Assembly (NCBI RefSeq): GCF_011603255.1
Contig: NZ_JAANCM010000004.1
Location: 372,001-436,000 of the forward strand
Reading direction: 5' to 3'
DNA from: Ferranicluibacter rubi
GTDB taxonomy: Bacteria > Pseudomonadota > Alphaproteobacteria > Rhizobiales > Rhizobiaceae
Length of the DNA: 64,000 bases
The notes under the pieces are model-generated. The model saw only the letters and a list, made by a program, of their open reading frames with translations. It did no database searches and was not told the origin of the DNA. A program made the translations under genes and the position numbers. The number at the start of each line of letters is the position of its first letter. The first letter of the stretch is position 1. This document shows, in pieces, positions 10,640 through 22,387 of this stretch.

Positions 10640-10839
10640 GACAGGCTCCTAGCAAGGAAGAGGGGGCAAGGAAGGGAGGCGAGGACGGGCAGGGAAGCCG
10701 AAGGGCCACGCGAAAGCCCGGCCGGCCGGATGCCGCTGCCGTTAGCACAGCTAGGGCCGGGAAGGAACCGCACCGGCCTACAGCCCACCGCCATTTCACC
10801 CGAATCCTCAAGGCTTCCCCTTGCTTTCCGGCACAGACG
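10640..10839 (-). other. purH leader region with a predicted hairpin
   Basis: A 200-base untranslated stretch precedes purH. On the minus strand it holds a strong hairpin (10750-10784; GGCCGG pairs with CCGGCC around a 12-base loop, extended by GCT/AGC) and then a second GC-rich block with CCGGCCGGCCGGGC. Leaders of purH genes often carry ZTP (pfl) riboswitches and the last block resembles part of that motif, but I could not fit the whole consensus. I see no reading frame of interest in it. Confidence 0.35.
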
Positions 10840-12546
10840 TCACGTTCGCCGGGAAAGAATCCACTGGATTTCGGGCTGCTCTCCGGCAGAAAAACCGATC
10901 GTCAGCATCTGGGCCTTCCGCAGGCCGGAAGGGTCGGCAAAGAAGATATCCTCCTCCACCAGGATCGCACCATCGCGGCAGGTCAGCACCCAGCTATCAC
11001 CATCCGGTGCGACCAGCTTGACCTCATGCGCATCCGCCTGTCGCAGGCTGATGGCAGGGTGGATATGGAAGCGCGCAACCGCGCTCGCCGTATGTGCGGG
11101 ATCTGGATCCGCCCCATTCTCCGTCACCAGCCGGTCGCGACCGCGCAAGGTCGTTCCCGTGGCATTAAGGCTCAGATCCCGCTCATGCATCAGATTGAAG
11201 GCACCGGCATAGCCGTTGTGGCGCGCAACCACGCTATCGCCGCCTTCACTGGGCGAATGCGTCACCGAGACCTCCGTCACGCCGCCGGTGATGATCGGCC
11301 CCAGAAAGCGCGAGGTCGAAAGCCGGGCAGACGAGCGATCCTCGACGGTAACCGTGGAATGCGCCGCCGTGACCCGGGCCATCTGCCGAAACCGCTCGCC
11401 GGCAAAGCGCGGCGCGCCGGAATTGATGATGAACCGATGACGGCCCGAAGACAGCTCGAACGAAAGACACCCGGCATGCGCCTCTCGCGAGAGGGCAGCC
11501 GAGAGTGGACAGCCTGTGTCCATGATGACAACGACATCCTTTGCCGCCAGCCGCTCGTACTGGCTGTCCGGCAGACCTTTGAACGGCTGACCGGCCGTCT
11601 CGTCGTAGCGCAGCACCGACATCAGTTCGTTTGCCTGCGCGGACGTCGCGCCATTGAACAGCGCCAGCTCGCCGCCCTGATGGCGAAAGAAGCGCAGGGC
11701 TGGAAACATGCGGTCGATGGATGGGATCAGCTTGACCGGAACGTCGTGACCGAGATTGACATAGGTCTGGCGCAGCGGCAGCAGGTCGAGAAGGAGATCG
11801 AGCGCCACGCGCGGATTGCGCGAGGCATGGCCGCCATCGGGGAGGATCTGGCGATCGAGTTCGTCGTCGAGATGGCGCGCAGCACGGCGGATGGCGGAGC
11901 CCGAGGCGGGCATGGAGACCGTCGCGAAAGCGATAGCGATCCGGACCTGTAGCCGTCCCTCGCCATCCGGCACCGCGTTGGCGACATGCCGGAGGTAGCG
12001 CACATGCACCGCGAGGCTCTTCAGAAACCGACGATAGAACACGTGATCCGCCTGCTTCAGGATCACTGGGGAATGCGAGAGCCAGGCGATCAAGCGCTGT
12101 GCCGCAACATCCGGCTCCCACGCAATGCCCTTGATGCCACGGCCATGCGTGGCCAGCCAGCGGCTGACGAGCTGGCGTGCGCGGGAAAGATCGTCTTCCT
12201 CCGTCAGCGCCCTGATGTGACGCGCCCAGCTGAACGTGTGCAGCCGGATCGCGAATTCACGGGAAGGCAGATCCACTTCGAAGGGTGATTCGCCGTCCGT
12301 TTCCAGAATACGTCCGGCGAGCGGAAAGCGCCCGGCAACGATTTCGCTGGCCACATGGGGGTCGATGACCCTGAGGTCCGTCGGCGCGACGATCAGCCGG
12401 TCGGGCGTCGGGCCGGAGAAGCGGATGAACGACATGCGACCGAGCACGAGGCGGCGCGACAGGCGCCACCAGGCTTCCCGAATAGTGAGAGAGATCAGCC
12501 GTCGACTGTCCGACATCCGCATGAATGAAATGAAGCCCCACCCCAT
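10840..12546 (-). CDS. Heparinase II/III-family protein
   Basis: A 568-residue protein of the heparinase II/III-like polysaccharide lyase superfamily: an alpha/alpha-toroid-like N-terminal half and a beta-rich C-terminal half (about 300-540) with FNGAT, GRHRFIINSGAP and AAHSTVTV, where heparinase II/III C-terminal domains have their core strands. No signal peptide is evident, so where it acts and on what is unclear. Alphaproteobacteria often carry such a gene between rsmB and purH, as here. The upstream signal is weak for the first ATG; Met9 and Met11 are alternative starts, with a GGGGTGGGG run before them. Confidence 0.8.
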   Translation of the reverse strand: MGWGFISFMRMSDSRRLISLTIREAWWRLSRRLVLGRMSFIRFSGPTPDRLIVAPTDLRVIDPHVASEIVAGRFPLAGRILETDGESPFEVDLPSREFAIRLHTFSWARHIRALTEEDDLSRARQLVSRWLATHGRGIKGIAWEPDVAAQRLIAWLSHSPVILKQADHVFYRRFLKSLAVHVRYLRHVANAVPDGEGRLQVRIAIAFATVSMPASGSAIRRAARHLDDELDRQILPDGGHASRNPRVALDLLLDLLPLRQTYVNLGHDVPVKLIPSIDRMFPALRFFRHQGGELALFNGATSAQANELMSVLRYDETAGQPFKGLPDSQYERLAAKDVVVIMDTGCPLSAALSREAHAGCLSFELSSGRHRFIINSGAPRFAGERFRQMARVTAAHSTVTVEDRSSARLSTSRFLGPIITGGVTEVSVTHSPSEGGDSVVARHNGYAGAFNLMHERDLSLNATGTTLRGRDRLVTENGADPDPAHTASAVARFHIHPAISLRQADAHEVKLVAPDGDSWVLTCRDGAILVEEDIFFADPSGLRKAQMLTIGFSAGEQPEIQWILSRRT

Positions 12547-12658
12547 TCCGACGACACGCCGGAATGTTCACGATCAATAACACAGTGACGTGTTTCCCTG
12601 GTCAGCACCAGTGGATGACCGAGGGAACGTGAGCGGTCAAGGTATGGAAACTCTTTCC

Positions 12659-14035
12659 TTACAACGATCTACGCAGGACTGTGGCATAAAAGCCGTCCAG
12701 CCCGCCGGCAAATCCCGGTTGCGGCGCCAGCATAGCAGGTGTCGTGCGCAGTTCCCCGAGAGGCGTAATGGCGTCCTCCAGACCGGGAAAAGCATGGGGA
12801 TCGACCGGAACACGCTCGCATCCGCCGTTTGCAACGACACGAGCGACCACCGCTTCACCCTCGGCCGGATCAAGCGAGCAGTTTGAGAAGACCACGAGGC
12901 CACCGGGCTTGACGACCGTCAGGGCATGACGCAGCAGTCGCTCCTGCAGGCCCGCAAGCTTGGTGATGTCCTCCGGACCCTTGGTGTAGGGGACATCCGG
13001 ATGGCGGCGGATCGTGCCGGTCGAGGAACAGGGCGCATCGAGCAGCGCGGCATCGAAGAGCGTCTCTGGCCGGAAGTCCGCCATGTTGCATTCCAGCGTT
13101 TCGGCTGTCAGGCCGAGCCGCTCGAGATTGCCGTTCATACGCTTCAGCCGGCTGGCGGACTGATCGAGCGCCGTCACCTCAGCCCCCGCACCGATCAGCT
13201 GCGCCGTCTTGCCCCCGGGGGCCGCACAGAGATCAACGACCCGCTGGCCGCGGATGTCGCCGAAAAGTCGCGCCGGCAGCGAGGCTGCAGCATCCTGCAC
13301 CCACCATTCGCCATCATCGAACCCTTCGAGCGCAGAGACCGCACCCTGGAAAGATGCGAGGCGAACGCTGCCGGTCGGAAGCACGATGCCTCCAAGGCGC
13401 TGCGCCCAGCCTTGCGGATCGGACTTCACCGTGATGTCGATGGCCGCCGGCTCCAGAAGCGCATCCGCGATGCGCTGGGCATGATCCTGCCCATAGGTCG
13501 AGACGAGCCTTGCCATGTACCAGTCCGGAAGGGATGGAGTCGTTTCGGAAGCGATTCGAAGCAGTTCGTCCTTCTCGCGCGACAATCGGCGCAGGACCGC
13601 ATTGGTCAGGCTCGCAAAGCGCCGATTGCGTGGATCGGCATTGGCCTGTTCCACAGCAAGGTCCACGGCCGAGTGATCGGGAATATCGAGATAGACGATC
13701 TGCGTTGCCGCGACGACGAGCTGGTGATGCAAGGCCCGCGCACCGTCCGGCAGAGGCGTCTTCAGAAGCTGGTCGAGCATTGCCTCGATGCGGGGAAGAT
13801 GCCGCAACGCCGTGTGGAGAATGGCTTTGACGAGCGTCCGATCGATGTCGGACAGCTGACGGTAAGCCGGGTTGCCACCGATCGGATCGAGCATGCCATC
13901 CAGCGAGATCTTCTTTTCGATCACCGCGCCGAGCAGCTTCGCTGCCGCCTGCCGCGCAACGAGGCCGGGCTTCTGAAGCCCGGGAGCCGGCTTTGGGGAT
14001 CGTTGCGTCGCCGAATCGTTCTTTGTCTTCGTCAT
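12659..14035 (-). CDS. rsmB: 16S rRNA (cytosine-C5)-methyltransferase, RsmB/NOL1/NOP2/Sun family
   Basis: SAM-dependent methyltransferase expected to make m5C in 16S rRNA. The N-terminal part resembles the NusB-like RNA-binding domain of RsmB. The catalytic half has VVDLCAAPGGKT (SAM site), DAPCSSTGTIRRHPD with the motif IV Cys, and SNCSLDPAEGE with the second conserved Cys; the more common form of the last motif has Thr before Cys, here Asn. The start is the ATG that overlaps the htpX stop by one base (TGATG), giving 458 residues and implying coupled translation with htpX. Related RsmF-type enzymes are a less likely alternative. Confidence 0.9.
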   Translation of the reverse strand: MTKTKNDSATQRSPKPAPGLQKPGLVARQAAAKLLGAVIEKKISLDGMLDPIGGNPAYRQLSDIDRTLVKAILHTALRHLPRIEAMLDQLLKTPLPDGARALHHQLVVAATQIVYLDIPDHSAVDLAVEQANADPRNRRFASLTNAVLRRLSREKDELLRIASETTPSLPDWYMARLVSTYGQDHAQRIADALLEPAAIDITVKSDPQGWAQRLGGIVLPTGSVRLASFQGAVSALEGFDDGEWWVQDAAASLPARLFGDIRGQRVVDLCAAPGGKTAQLIGAGAEVTALDQSASRLKRMNGNLERLGLTAETLECNMADFRPETLFDAALLDAPCSSTGTIRRHPDVPYTKGPEDITKLAGLQERLLRHALTVVKPGGLVVFSNCSLDPAEGEAVVARVVANGGCERVPVDPHAFPGLEDAITPLGELRTTPAMLAPQPGFAGGLDGFYATVLRRSL

Positions 14036-14994
14036 CAAGACCACGGGCCCTTTGGAGGTTCGGAGCGATCACGCCCCCAACCTGTGCTGGGCACGGAACG
14101 CGTCTTTCGCGTCGCCGTAGCAGGCTGAGCCGTGCGCGTCGAGGGCCGCGAAAAGCTGGAGGCCATGTCTTCGAGAGCCGCGATACGGTTTTCCGTCGCG
14201 GGATGGGTCGAAAACAGGTTGTCCATCCGCTCGCCGGAGAGCGGGTTAATAATGAACATATGCGCTGTCGCCGGATTGCGCTCCGCCGTAGCGTTCGGCA
14301 CTTGGTGCGCGGCACCGGCAATCTTGCGGAGCGCCGAGGCAAGAGCCAGAGGCTGCCCGCAGATTTCGGCACCGCGGCGATCCGCCGAATATTCCCGCGT
14401 CCGGCTCACTGCCATCTGCACCATCATGGCGGCAAACGGCGCGATGATCATCGCGGCCAGCGTTCCGATGAAACCGAGCGGATTGTTGTTTTCGCGATTG
14501 CCGCCGAAGAAGAAGGCAAAGTTTCCGAGCATGGAAATGGCACCCGCCAGTGTCGCCGTCAGTGTCATCGTCAGCGTGTCCCGGTTCTGCACATGGGCTA
14601 GCTCATGCGCCATGACGCCAGCCACTTCGTCATAGGTCAGCGCCTGCAGAAGCCCGGTGGAGGCGGCCACGGCGGCATTTTGCGGATTGCGACCCGTTGC
14701 GAACGCGTTCGGCTGCGGATTGTTGATCACGTAAACCCGCGGCATGGGCAGGCCGGCATTGTCCGCAAGGTCCCGGACGATGCCATAATATTCGGGCGCG
14801 CTGCGCTCATCGACTTCCTGCGCATCATACATGCGCAGCACGAGTCGGTCCGAATTCCAATAGGAGAAGAAGTTCATGGCGATCGCGATGAGGAGGGCGA
14901 TCATCATGCCACCCCGACCGCCGATCAGAAGGCCGATGCCCATGAACAGCGCTGTCATGAAAGCCAAAAGCATGGCCGTGCGAATGAGGTTCAT
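14035..14994 (-). CDS. htpX: Membrane zinc metalloprotease HtpX
   Basis: Inner-membrane M48 protease that takes part in quality control of membrane proteins. Two hydrophobic segments occupy about residues 4-45, followed by the zinc site HELAH (in [13 protein letters not shown]), another hydrophobic pair, and the [14 protein letters not shown] block carrying the third ligand Glu. GGAG lies 7 bases before the chosen ATG ([10 protein letters not shown]), giving 319 residues. The C-terminal tail after the domain is rich in Ser, Thr, Arg and Pro and probably disordered. A parS-like palindrome lies just upstream. The gene leads the htpX-rsmB-heparinase-purH run. Confidence 0.94.
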   Translation of the reverse strand: MNLIRTAMLLAFMTALFMGIGLLIGGRGGMMIALLIAIAMNFFSYWNSDRLVLRMYDAQEVDERSAPEYYGIVRDLADNAGLPMPRVYVINNPQPNAFATGRNPQNAAVAASTGLLQALTYDEVAGVMAHELAHVQNRDTLTMTLTATLAGAISMLGNFAFFFGGNRENNNPLGFIGTLAAMIIAPFAAMMVQMAVSRTREYSADRRGAEICGQPLALASALRKIAGAAHQVPNATAERNPATAHMFIINPLSGERMDNLFSTHPATENRIAALEDMASSFSRPSTRTAQPATATRKTRSVPSTGWGRDRSEPPKGPWS

Positions 14995-15031
14995 GCGCGT
15001 CTCCGAAAGCAATAGATGCATTTTCGGCGGC

Positions 15032-15045
15032 GTTTCACGTGAATC
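15032..15045. promoter_or_regulatory. parS-like ParB binding site (one mismatch)
   Basis: GTTTCACGTGAATC differs at one position from the 14-base palindrome GTTTCACGTGAAAC. It lies in the short gap between the divergent htpX and SdhAF4-like genes, the most origin-distal of the sites on the left arm. Confidence 0.65.
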
Positions 15046-15122
15046 ATCGTGGGATTGCCGCGTTTCCCTCTATATGATGGTGCGTAGATGCCACGGATTC
15101 AACGGCGTAGTGAGGTCACACA

Positions 15123-15323
15123 ATGCTGAACGACAACGACAACAACCAGGAAACACCGGGCAAGGTTCTCTCGCCGGCGGCACGTCGCGCCCTTGAGGAA
15201 GCGGCCGCGCGCCGTGAAGCAAGCGCAGCACTGGAACTGCCGACGGAAATAGGCGGTCGCGGCGGTGCGGAGCCCGTGCGTTTCGGCGACTGGGAAATCA
15301 ATGGTCGCGCGATCGATTTCTGA
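15123..15323 (+). CDS. DUF1674 protein, succinate dehydrogenase assembly factor 4-like
   Basis: A 66-residue protein ending in PVRFGDWEINGRAIDF, the signature of the DUF1674/SdhAF4 family. In mitochondria this factor binds flavinated SdhA and protects it during complex II assembly; the bacterial role is inferred from that. The N-terminal half is charged and Ala/Arg-rich, likely flexible. A GAGG stands close before the ATG. It is divergent from htpX and ends just before a terminator shared with acsA. No sdh genes are in the window. Confidence 0.85.
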   Translation: MLNDNDNNQETPGKVLSPAARRALEEAAARREASAALELPTEIGGRGGAEPVRFGDWEINGRAIDF

Positions 15324-15338
15324 TTGAGACAGTTTAAC

Positions 15339-15372
15339 GAAGACCGGCAGACGCCACCGCCTGCCGGTCTTC
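15339..15372. terminator. Bidirectional terminator between the SdhAF4-like gene and acsA
   Basis: GAAGACCGGCAG and CTGCCGGTCTTC form a perfect 12-bp stem with a 10-base loop between two convergent genes. The flanking T-runs are short, so strength is uncertain. Confidence 0.75.
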
Positions 15373-15376
15373 CCAG

Positions 15377-17326
<1,950 letters not shown>

Positions 17327-17435
17327 GGTCTTCTCTCTCCCTGCTGTCGTGCTTGCGCATCCTCACGGCGCTTTTCACGGGATACATATCAGGTGCAGAG
17401 CCGGCGGCAATGAGACGAAAGTCAGGACGTCGAGA

Positions 17436-17449
17436 AGAATTGCAATTCT
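17436..17449. promoter_or_regulatory. 14-bp perfect palindrome over the trcR promoter
   Basis: AGAATTGCAATTCT reads the same on both strands and covers the proposed -35 hexamer TTGCAA. It sits in the divergent acsA/trcR gap, so a repressor there could affect either gene. No matching regulator is known to me. Confidence 0.45.
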
Positions 17450-17468
17450 GCGACAAGAGGGGTATAGA
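17440..17468 (+). promoter_or_regulatory. Predicted housekeeping promoter of trcR
   Basis: TTGCAA and TATAGA are separated by exactly 17 bases, a good fit to a sigma-70-type promoter, and lie about 75 bases upstream of the trcR start. Confidence 0.55.
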
Positions 17469-17542
17469 AGCGCCCTATTCCCGGAAATCAGTGGTATTCC
17501 ACGGCCCGCGACACCGGCGCGGCGGACAGAAGGACTATATCT

Positions 17543-18241
17543 ATGGCTCAACAATTGCTGATGCCGAAAGCCACGGCGGTCTGGCTTGTCGATAATACCG
17601 CCCTGTCGTTCGAGCAGATCGCCACGTTCTGCAAGCTGCACCCCCTGGAAGTCAAGGCGATCGCCGATGGCGAATCAGCCCAGGGCATCAAGGGCCTCGA
17701 TCCCATCGCCACCGGCCAGCTGTCGCGTGATGAAATCGTCCGCGCCGAAGGCAATCCGAACCACAAGCTGAAGATTTCCGAGCCGAAGGTTCGCGTCCCC
17801 GAGTCCAAGCGCAAGGGCCCGCGCTACACCCCGGTCTCCAAGCGCCAGGACCGCCCGAACGCCATTCTCTGGCTGGTTCGCAACCATCCCGAACTCAAGG
17901 ACGCCCAGATCTCGCGTCTCGTCGGCACGACCAAGTCGACGATCGAGCAGATCCGCGAGCGCACGCACTGGAACTCGGCCAACCTGACGGCGAGCGACCC
18001 GGTTACGCTCGGCCTCTGCAGCCAGATCGATCTCGACCTCGAAGTCGAACGCGCCTCCAAGGGCCGCCCGCTGCCGACAGCCGCCGATCTCGGCGCCACG
18101 CTGGAACCGGCGCAGGAAACCCAACGCTTCAGCTATGGCTATGAGCGCGAGGAAGAGAAGGAAATGGACGCAGACGCCGTTTTCGCAAAGCTGAAGTCGC
18201 TGAAGTCCGCAACGCCGGACGAAGAAGAAGAGAAATACTGA
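17543..18241 (+). CDS. trcR: TrcR-family (DUF1013) cell-cycle transcriptional regulator
   Basis: A 232-residue protein matching the DUF1013 family throughout: the opening LLMPKATAVWLVDNTALSFEQIA, a Lys/Arg-rich middle (about 85-100), a helix-turn-helix-like stretch (AQISRLVGTTKSTIEQIR, about 128-145), and an acidic C-terminus. In Caulobacter the DUF1013 protein TrcR associates with RNA polymerase and affects cell-cycle transcription; that role is inferred here from family membership. AAGGA lies before the ATG. The gene is single, divergent from acsA, with its own promoter and a strong terminator. Confidence 0.85.
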   Translation: MAQQLLMPKATAVWLVDNTALSFEQIATFCKLHPLEVKAIADGESAQGIKGLDPIATGQLSRDEIVRAEGNPNHKLKISEPKVRVPESKRKGPRYTPVSKRQDRPNAILWLVRNHPELKDAQISRLVGTTKSTIEQIRERTHWNSANLTASDPVTLGLCSQIDLDLEVERASKGRPLPTAADLGATLEPAQETQRFSYGYEREEEKEMDADAVFAKLKSLKSATPDEEEEKY

Positions 18242-18271
18242 TCCGCAGAAGCGTCCTTGCGGCATTCATCG

Positions 18272-18298
18272 AAAACCCGGCCATACGCCGGGTTTTTT
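18272..18298 (+). terminator. Rho-independent terminator after trcR
   Basis: AAAACCCGGC and GCCGGGTTTT form a 10-bp stem with a 5-base loop and a run of six T. It separates trcR from the convergent YggS-like gene. Confidence 0.88.
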
Positions 18299-18321
18299 GT
18301 GACCTCAGGTTTTCAAGATCC

Positions 18322-19002
18322 TCAAGCAGGCCGCGCAACGACATCGCGCAGACCAAAGATCGCCGACCCCACGCGAACGCTGGTCGCCCCGAAGGCGATG
18401 GCGACATCGAAATCGCCCGACATGCCCATCGACAGCTTCTCGACCCCATTCTCTGCGGCAAGCTTTGCCAGCAGCGCGAAATGCGGGCCCGGATTTTCGT
18501 CCGCCGGCGGAATGCACATCAACCCTTCCACGAGTAGGTTCAGTGCATCCCGGCACATCGCCACGAAAGCTGCCGTCTCTTCCGGCGCGATGCCCGCCTT
18601 CTGCGGCTCGAGCCCGGTGTTCACCTGCACGTAGATCCGGACCGGCTTGCCCTGCCGTGCGATCTCCGCCGCCACAGCGCGTGCGATCTTCTCCCGGTCG
18701 ATGGTCTCGATGACGTCGAACAGCGCAACGGCGTCGGCAGCCTTGTTGGACTGGAGAGGGCCGATCAGATGCAGCGTGATACCCGACGTCTCTGCCTTCA
18801 GCTCCGGCCACTTGCCCTGCGACTCCTGCACCCGGTTTTCGCCGAACACGCGCTGCCCGGCCGTAATCACGGGACGGATGGCGTCTGCATCGAAGGTCTT
18901 CGATACCGCAACCAGCGCCACGGAGCCGCGCGCGCGCGCAGCACCGTCCTCCGCCACGTGGATGCGCGACAGCACCTCGTTCCACTGGTCCACTCGGGTC
19001 AT
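18322..19002 (-). CDS. YggS/PROSC-family PLP-binding protein
   Basis: Cytoplasmic PLP-homeostasis protein with an alanine-racemase-like barrel fold and no known enzymatic activity. The PLP lysine is in VALVAVSKTFDAD (Lys35). Further family blocks are FGENRVQE, HLIGPLQSNK, TGLEPQKAGI, MCIPP and LSMGMSGDF with the GATSVRVGSAIFG phosphate-binding end. I chose the ATG giving MTRVDQWNEVL because GGGAGA precedes it; the frame continues open for hundreds of codons upstream only because it runs antisense to leuS. The product is 226 residues. It is convergent with trcR and divergent from leuS. Confidence 0.93.
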   Translation of the reverse strand: MTRVDQWNEVLSRIHVAEDGAARARGSVALVAVSKTFDADAIRPVITAGQRVFGENRVQESQGKWPELKAETSGITLHLIGPLQSNKAADAVALFDVIETIDREKIARAVAAEIARQGKPVRIYVQVNTGLEPQKAGIAPEETAAFVAMCRDALNLLVEGLMCIPPADENPGPHFALLAKLAAENGVEKLSMGMSGDFDVAIAFGATSVRVGSAIFGLRDVVARPA

Positions 19003-19230
19003 AGGTAAGGTCTCCCTGGCAGTCATGTGGCTTGAAGCGCCACGGTCACGCGCGATTGCTGGCTCGATATAGACAATCAGCGACAGGCCGCCAAGCAAGC
19101 TTGCGGGGAATGCCGCAGGGCCCAAGCAAAGGCCCGCAAAACTTGACGCTACCGTTGTTTCATGATGAAGGTCACGCCACATAAGACCGAGCGGCAGCGC
19201 CCCGCCACAATTTCCGGAACGACGAAACAC

Positions 19231-21858
19231 ATGGCCACAGAACGCTATAACCCGCGCGATGCAGAACCACGCTGGCAGCGCGAATGGAATGAGAATTCCG
19301 TCTACAAGACGGACAATAACGATCCACGGGAAAAATACTACGTCCTGGAGATGTTTCCCTACCCCTCCGGCCGCATCCACATGGGCCATGTGCGCAACTA
19401 CGCGATGGGCGACGTCGTCGCACGTTACAAGCGCGCCCGCGGCTATAACGTTCTTCATCCCATGGGTTGGGACGCCTTCGGCATGCCCGCGGAAAACGCG
19501 GCCATGGAGCGCGGCGTTCATCCCGCCGAATGGACCTACCAGAACATCGCGGCCATGCGGGCGCAGTTGAAGGTCATGGGCCTCTCGCTCGACTGGAGCC
19601 GCGAGTTTGCGACCTGCGACGTTGCCTACTACCAGCAGCAGCAGCACCTCTTTCTCGACTTCATGGAAAAAGGGCTGGTCTATCGCAAACAGTCCAAGGT
19701 CAACTGGGATCCGGTCGATCATACCGTGCTTGCCAACGAGCAGGTGATCGACGGCCGTGGCTGGCGCTCCAACGCACTCGTGGAACAGCGCGAACTGACG
19801 CAGTGGTTCTTCCGCATCACCGACTTCAGCCAGGACCTGCTGGATTCCCTCGATACGCTGGAGCACTGGCCGGAAAAGGTCCGGCTGATGCAGAAGAACT
19901 GGATCGGTCGCTCCGAGGGTCTCTCCATCCGCTGGGAGCTCGTCGCAGACGCACGCGCACCCGGCGAAACCGAGGTCGAGGTCTACACGACCCGTCCGGA
20001 CACTCTGTTCGGCGCTTCCTTCCTGGCGATCGCCGCAGATCATCCGCTGGCGCGCAAGGTCGCTGCCGGGAATGCCGAGCTGGAAGCCTTCTGCGATGAA
20101 TGCCGTCGCGCGGGAACCTCGCTTGCAGCCCTCGAGACGGCAGAGAAGCGCGGCATCGACACGGGCCTGCGCGTCCGCCATCCGCTCGATCCTTCCTGGG
20201 AACTGCCCGTCTACGTCGCCAACTTCGTCCTGATGGACTACGGCACGGGCGCCATCTTCGGCTGCCCTTCGGGCGACCAGCGCGACCTCGATTTCGCGCG
20301 CCGCTACGACCTGCCCGTGACGCCCGTGGTCATGCCGGTCGACGGCGATGCCGCGACGTTCAGCGTCGGCACGGAGGCCTATACCGGCGACGGCGTGATG
20401 ATCCATTCGCGCTTCCTCGACGGCCTCACCACCGAAGCCGCTTTCGAGCGCGTGGCGAGCTTGCTCGAAACTAAGGAGCTTGGCGGTCGTCCTCAGGCCG
20501 AACGCAAGGTCAACTTCAGATTGCGCGACTGGGGTATTTCCCGTCAGCGTTATTGGGGCTGCCCCATTCCGGTCATTCATTGCGAAGTCTGCGGTGTCGT
20601 TCCCGTGCCGAAGAAGGACCTTCCGGTTCGCCTGCCCGACGACGTCACCTTCGACAAGCCCGGCAACCCGCTCGACCGCCATCCGACCTGGCGCCATGTC
20701 GGCTGCCCGCAATGCGGCGCTGCGGCCCGTCGCGAGACCGACACGATGGACACCTTCGTCGATTCCTCCTGGTATTTCATGCGCTTCACAGCGCCGTGGG
20801 AAGAACAGCCGACCAACCGAGCGGTTGTCGATCGCTGGATCCCCGTCGATCAGTATATCGGCGGTATCGAGCATGCGATCCTGCATCTCCTCTACTCCCG
20901 CTTCTTCACCCGCGCCATGAAGGCTGCCGGTCACGCAGGGCTGTCCGAGCCGTTCAAGGGTCTTTTCACCCAGGGCATGGTCGTGCACGAGACCTACAGC
21001 CGTGGAGAAGGCGCCCAGCGCGAATGGATCAACCCCTCGGCCATCACCATCGAGGATCTCGGCACCGGCCGCAGGGCGACGCTGAACGAGACCGGCGAAG
21101 AGATCGTTATCGGCTCCATCGAGAAGATGTCGAAGTCGAAGAAGAACGTGGTCGACCCGGATGACATCATCGCATCCTACGGTGCCGACACGGCACGCTT
21201 TTTCGTGCTGTCGGACTCGCCGCCGGACCGTGACGTCATCTGGTCGGAGGCCGGCGTGGAAGGCGCCCATCGCTTCGTCCAGCGCGTCTGGCGCTTGATC
21301 TCCGAAGCAGCGCCCGCTTTGGCCGCTGCAAAGGCTGCCCCCGCCACGGAAGGCCCCGCGCTTGTCATCTCCCAGGTCGCCCACAGGACGCTGAAGGCGG
21401 TCGAAGCTGACTACGACAAGCTCGCCTTTAACAAGGCGGTCGCCCGCCTCTACGAGATGGTGAACGCCCTTGCCGCGCCGCTCAGCGATGTTGCCACCGG
21501 AACGGACGCCGCGACGACCGCCGCCATGCGCGACGCGGTCGAGATCCTCATTCACCTCATGGCGCCGATCACCCCGCATCTGGCGGAACAGTGCTGGAGC
21601 GTTATCGGCGGCGAGGGCCTGATCGCTCAGGCGGATTGGCCGCGCTTCAACGAGGCGCTGGTCACGGTTTCCGAGATCGTCGTGCCGGTCCAGATCAACG
21701 GTAAGAAGCGCGCCGATTTGACAATCGCGCGCGATGCGGATCAGAGTGCCGTCGAAGCTGCCGTACTTGCCCTCGATGCCGTGCGGACCGCGCTGGAAGG
21801 CCGGACGCCGAAGAAGATTATTGTCGTGCCGCAGAGGATCGTGAATGTCGTCGTCTAA
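19231..21858 (+). CDS. leuS: Leucyl-tRNA synthetase
   Basis: Class I aminoacyl-tRNA synthetase for leucine. The HIGH-type motif is HMGH at 50-53 in [13 protein letters not shown], and KMSKS is at about 632-636. The CP1 editing domain lies between, with TTRPDTLFG and the [19 protein letters not shown] block. The start giving [16 protein letters not shown] fits the family; an upstream in-frame ATG would add 23 atypical residues. The product is 875 residues, standard for alphaproteobacteria. The end overlaps lptE by 14 bases, and leuS-lptE-holA form a rightward unit. Confidence 0.97.
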   Translation: MATERYNPRDAEPRWQREWNENSVYKTDNNDPREKYYVLEMFPYPSGRIHMGHVRNYAMGDVVARYKRARGYNVLHPMGWDAFGMPAENAAMERGVHPAEWTYQNIAAMRAQLKVMGLSLDWSREFATCDVAYYQQQQHLFLDFMEKGLVYRKQSKVNWDPVDHTVLANEQVIDGRGWRSNALVEQRELTQWFFRITDFSQDLLDSLDTLEHWPEKVRLMQKNWIGRSEGLSIRWELVADARAPGETEVEVYTTRPDTLFGASFLAIAADHPLARKVAAGNAELEAFCDECRRAGTSLAALETAEKRGIDTGLRVRHPLDPSWELPVYVANFVLMDYGTGAIFGCPSGDQRDLDFARRYDLPVTPVVMPVDGDAATFSVGTEAYTGDGVMIHSRFLDGLTTEAAFERVASLLETKELGGRPQAERKVNFRLRDWGISRQRYWGCPIPVIHCEVCGVVPVPKKDLPVRLPDDVTFDKPGNPLDRHPTWRHVGCPQCGAAARRETDTMDTFVDSSWYFMRFTAPWEEQPTNRAVVDRWIPVDQYIGGIEHAILHLLYSRFFTRAMKAAGHAGLSEPFKGLFTQGMVVHETYSRGEGAQREWINPSAITIEDLGTGRRATLNETGEEIVIGSIEKMSKSKKNVVDPDDIIASYGADTARFFVLSDSPPDRDVIWSEAGVEGAHRFVQRVWRLISEAAPALAAAKAAPATEGPALVISQVAHRTLKAVEADYDKLAFNKAVARLYEMVNALAAPLSDVATGTDAATTAAMRDAVEILIHLMAPITPHLAEQCWSVIGGEGLIAQADWPRFNEALVTVSEIVVPVQINGKKRADLTIARDADQSAVEAAVLALDAVRTALEGRTPKKIIVVPQRIVNVVV

Positions 21859-22375
21859 GTTCGATCCCCGCCGCCGCCTCACCCTCGGCTTTGCCGGTCT
21901 TTCCCTTTTGCTTATAGCGGGCTGCCAGGTTCGCCCGCTCTATTCCGAAGGTCCGAGCGGCGCTCCGGCGACTGCATTGGCTTCGATCGGGATCTCGGAG
22001 GCGAAAGACCGGGTGGAGCAGCGCGTGCGCAACGCCCTGATTTTCCTGACATCTGGTGGCAAGGGTGAACCGGTCGCGCCGCAATACCAGCTGGCGCTGA
22101 GCGTCAGCCACCAGACCACCGGCGTGCTCTTCGACGAGCGCAAGGATAACGACACGGCCTCGGCTGGTCGTCTTGTCATCGAGGCGGACTATAACCTGAC
22201 TCGCGTCGATACTAGCAAGACGGTGAAATCCGGTCATCGCAAAGCCGTCGCACTGGTCGATTTCCCGATCCAGGAGTTTGCCAAGCTTCGCGCGATCCGC
22301 GATGCAGAGAACCGAGCTGCCCGCGAACTCGCGGAAGTCATCCGCGCCGATCTCGCCGCAGCACTCGGCAACTGA
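21845..22375 (+). CDS. lptE: LPS-assembly lipoprotein LptE
   Basis: Outer-membrane lipoprotein that plugs the LptD barrel and helps insert lipopolysaccharide. A short signal peptide ends in the lipobox LIAGC with the lipidated Cys at residue 27. The remaining 150 residues are variable, as usual for the family, with [10 protein letters not shown] at the mature start. The gene overlaps the 3' end of leuS and is followed 13 bases later by holA; this leuS-lptE-holA order is widely conserved and supports the call. GAGGA precedes the ATG. Confidence 0.88.
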   Translation: MSSSKFDPRRRLTLGFAGLSLLLIAGCQVRPLYSEGPSGAPATALASIGISEAKDRVEQRVRNALIFLTSGGKGEPVAPQYQLALSVSHQTTGVLFDERKDNDTASAGRLVIEADYNLTRVDTSKTVKSGHRKAVALVDFPIQEFAKLRAIRDAENRAARELAEVIRADLAAALGN

Positions 22376-22387
22376 TCCGGCGTTGGC

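Noticed and set aside
19003-21882. Upstream part of a very long minus-strand frame ending in the YggS-like gene
   Set aside because: The part above 19002 runs antisense to leuS and has no family similarity; only the 226-residue end is a gene.
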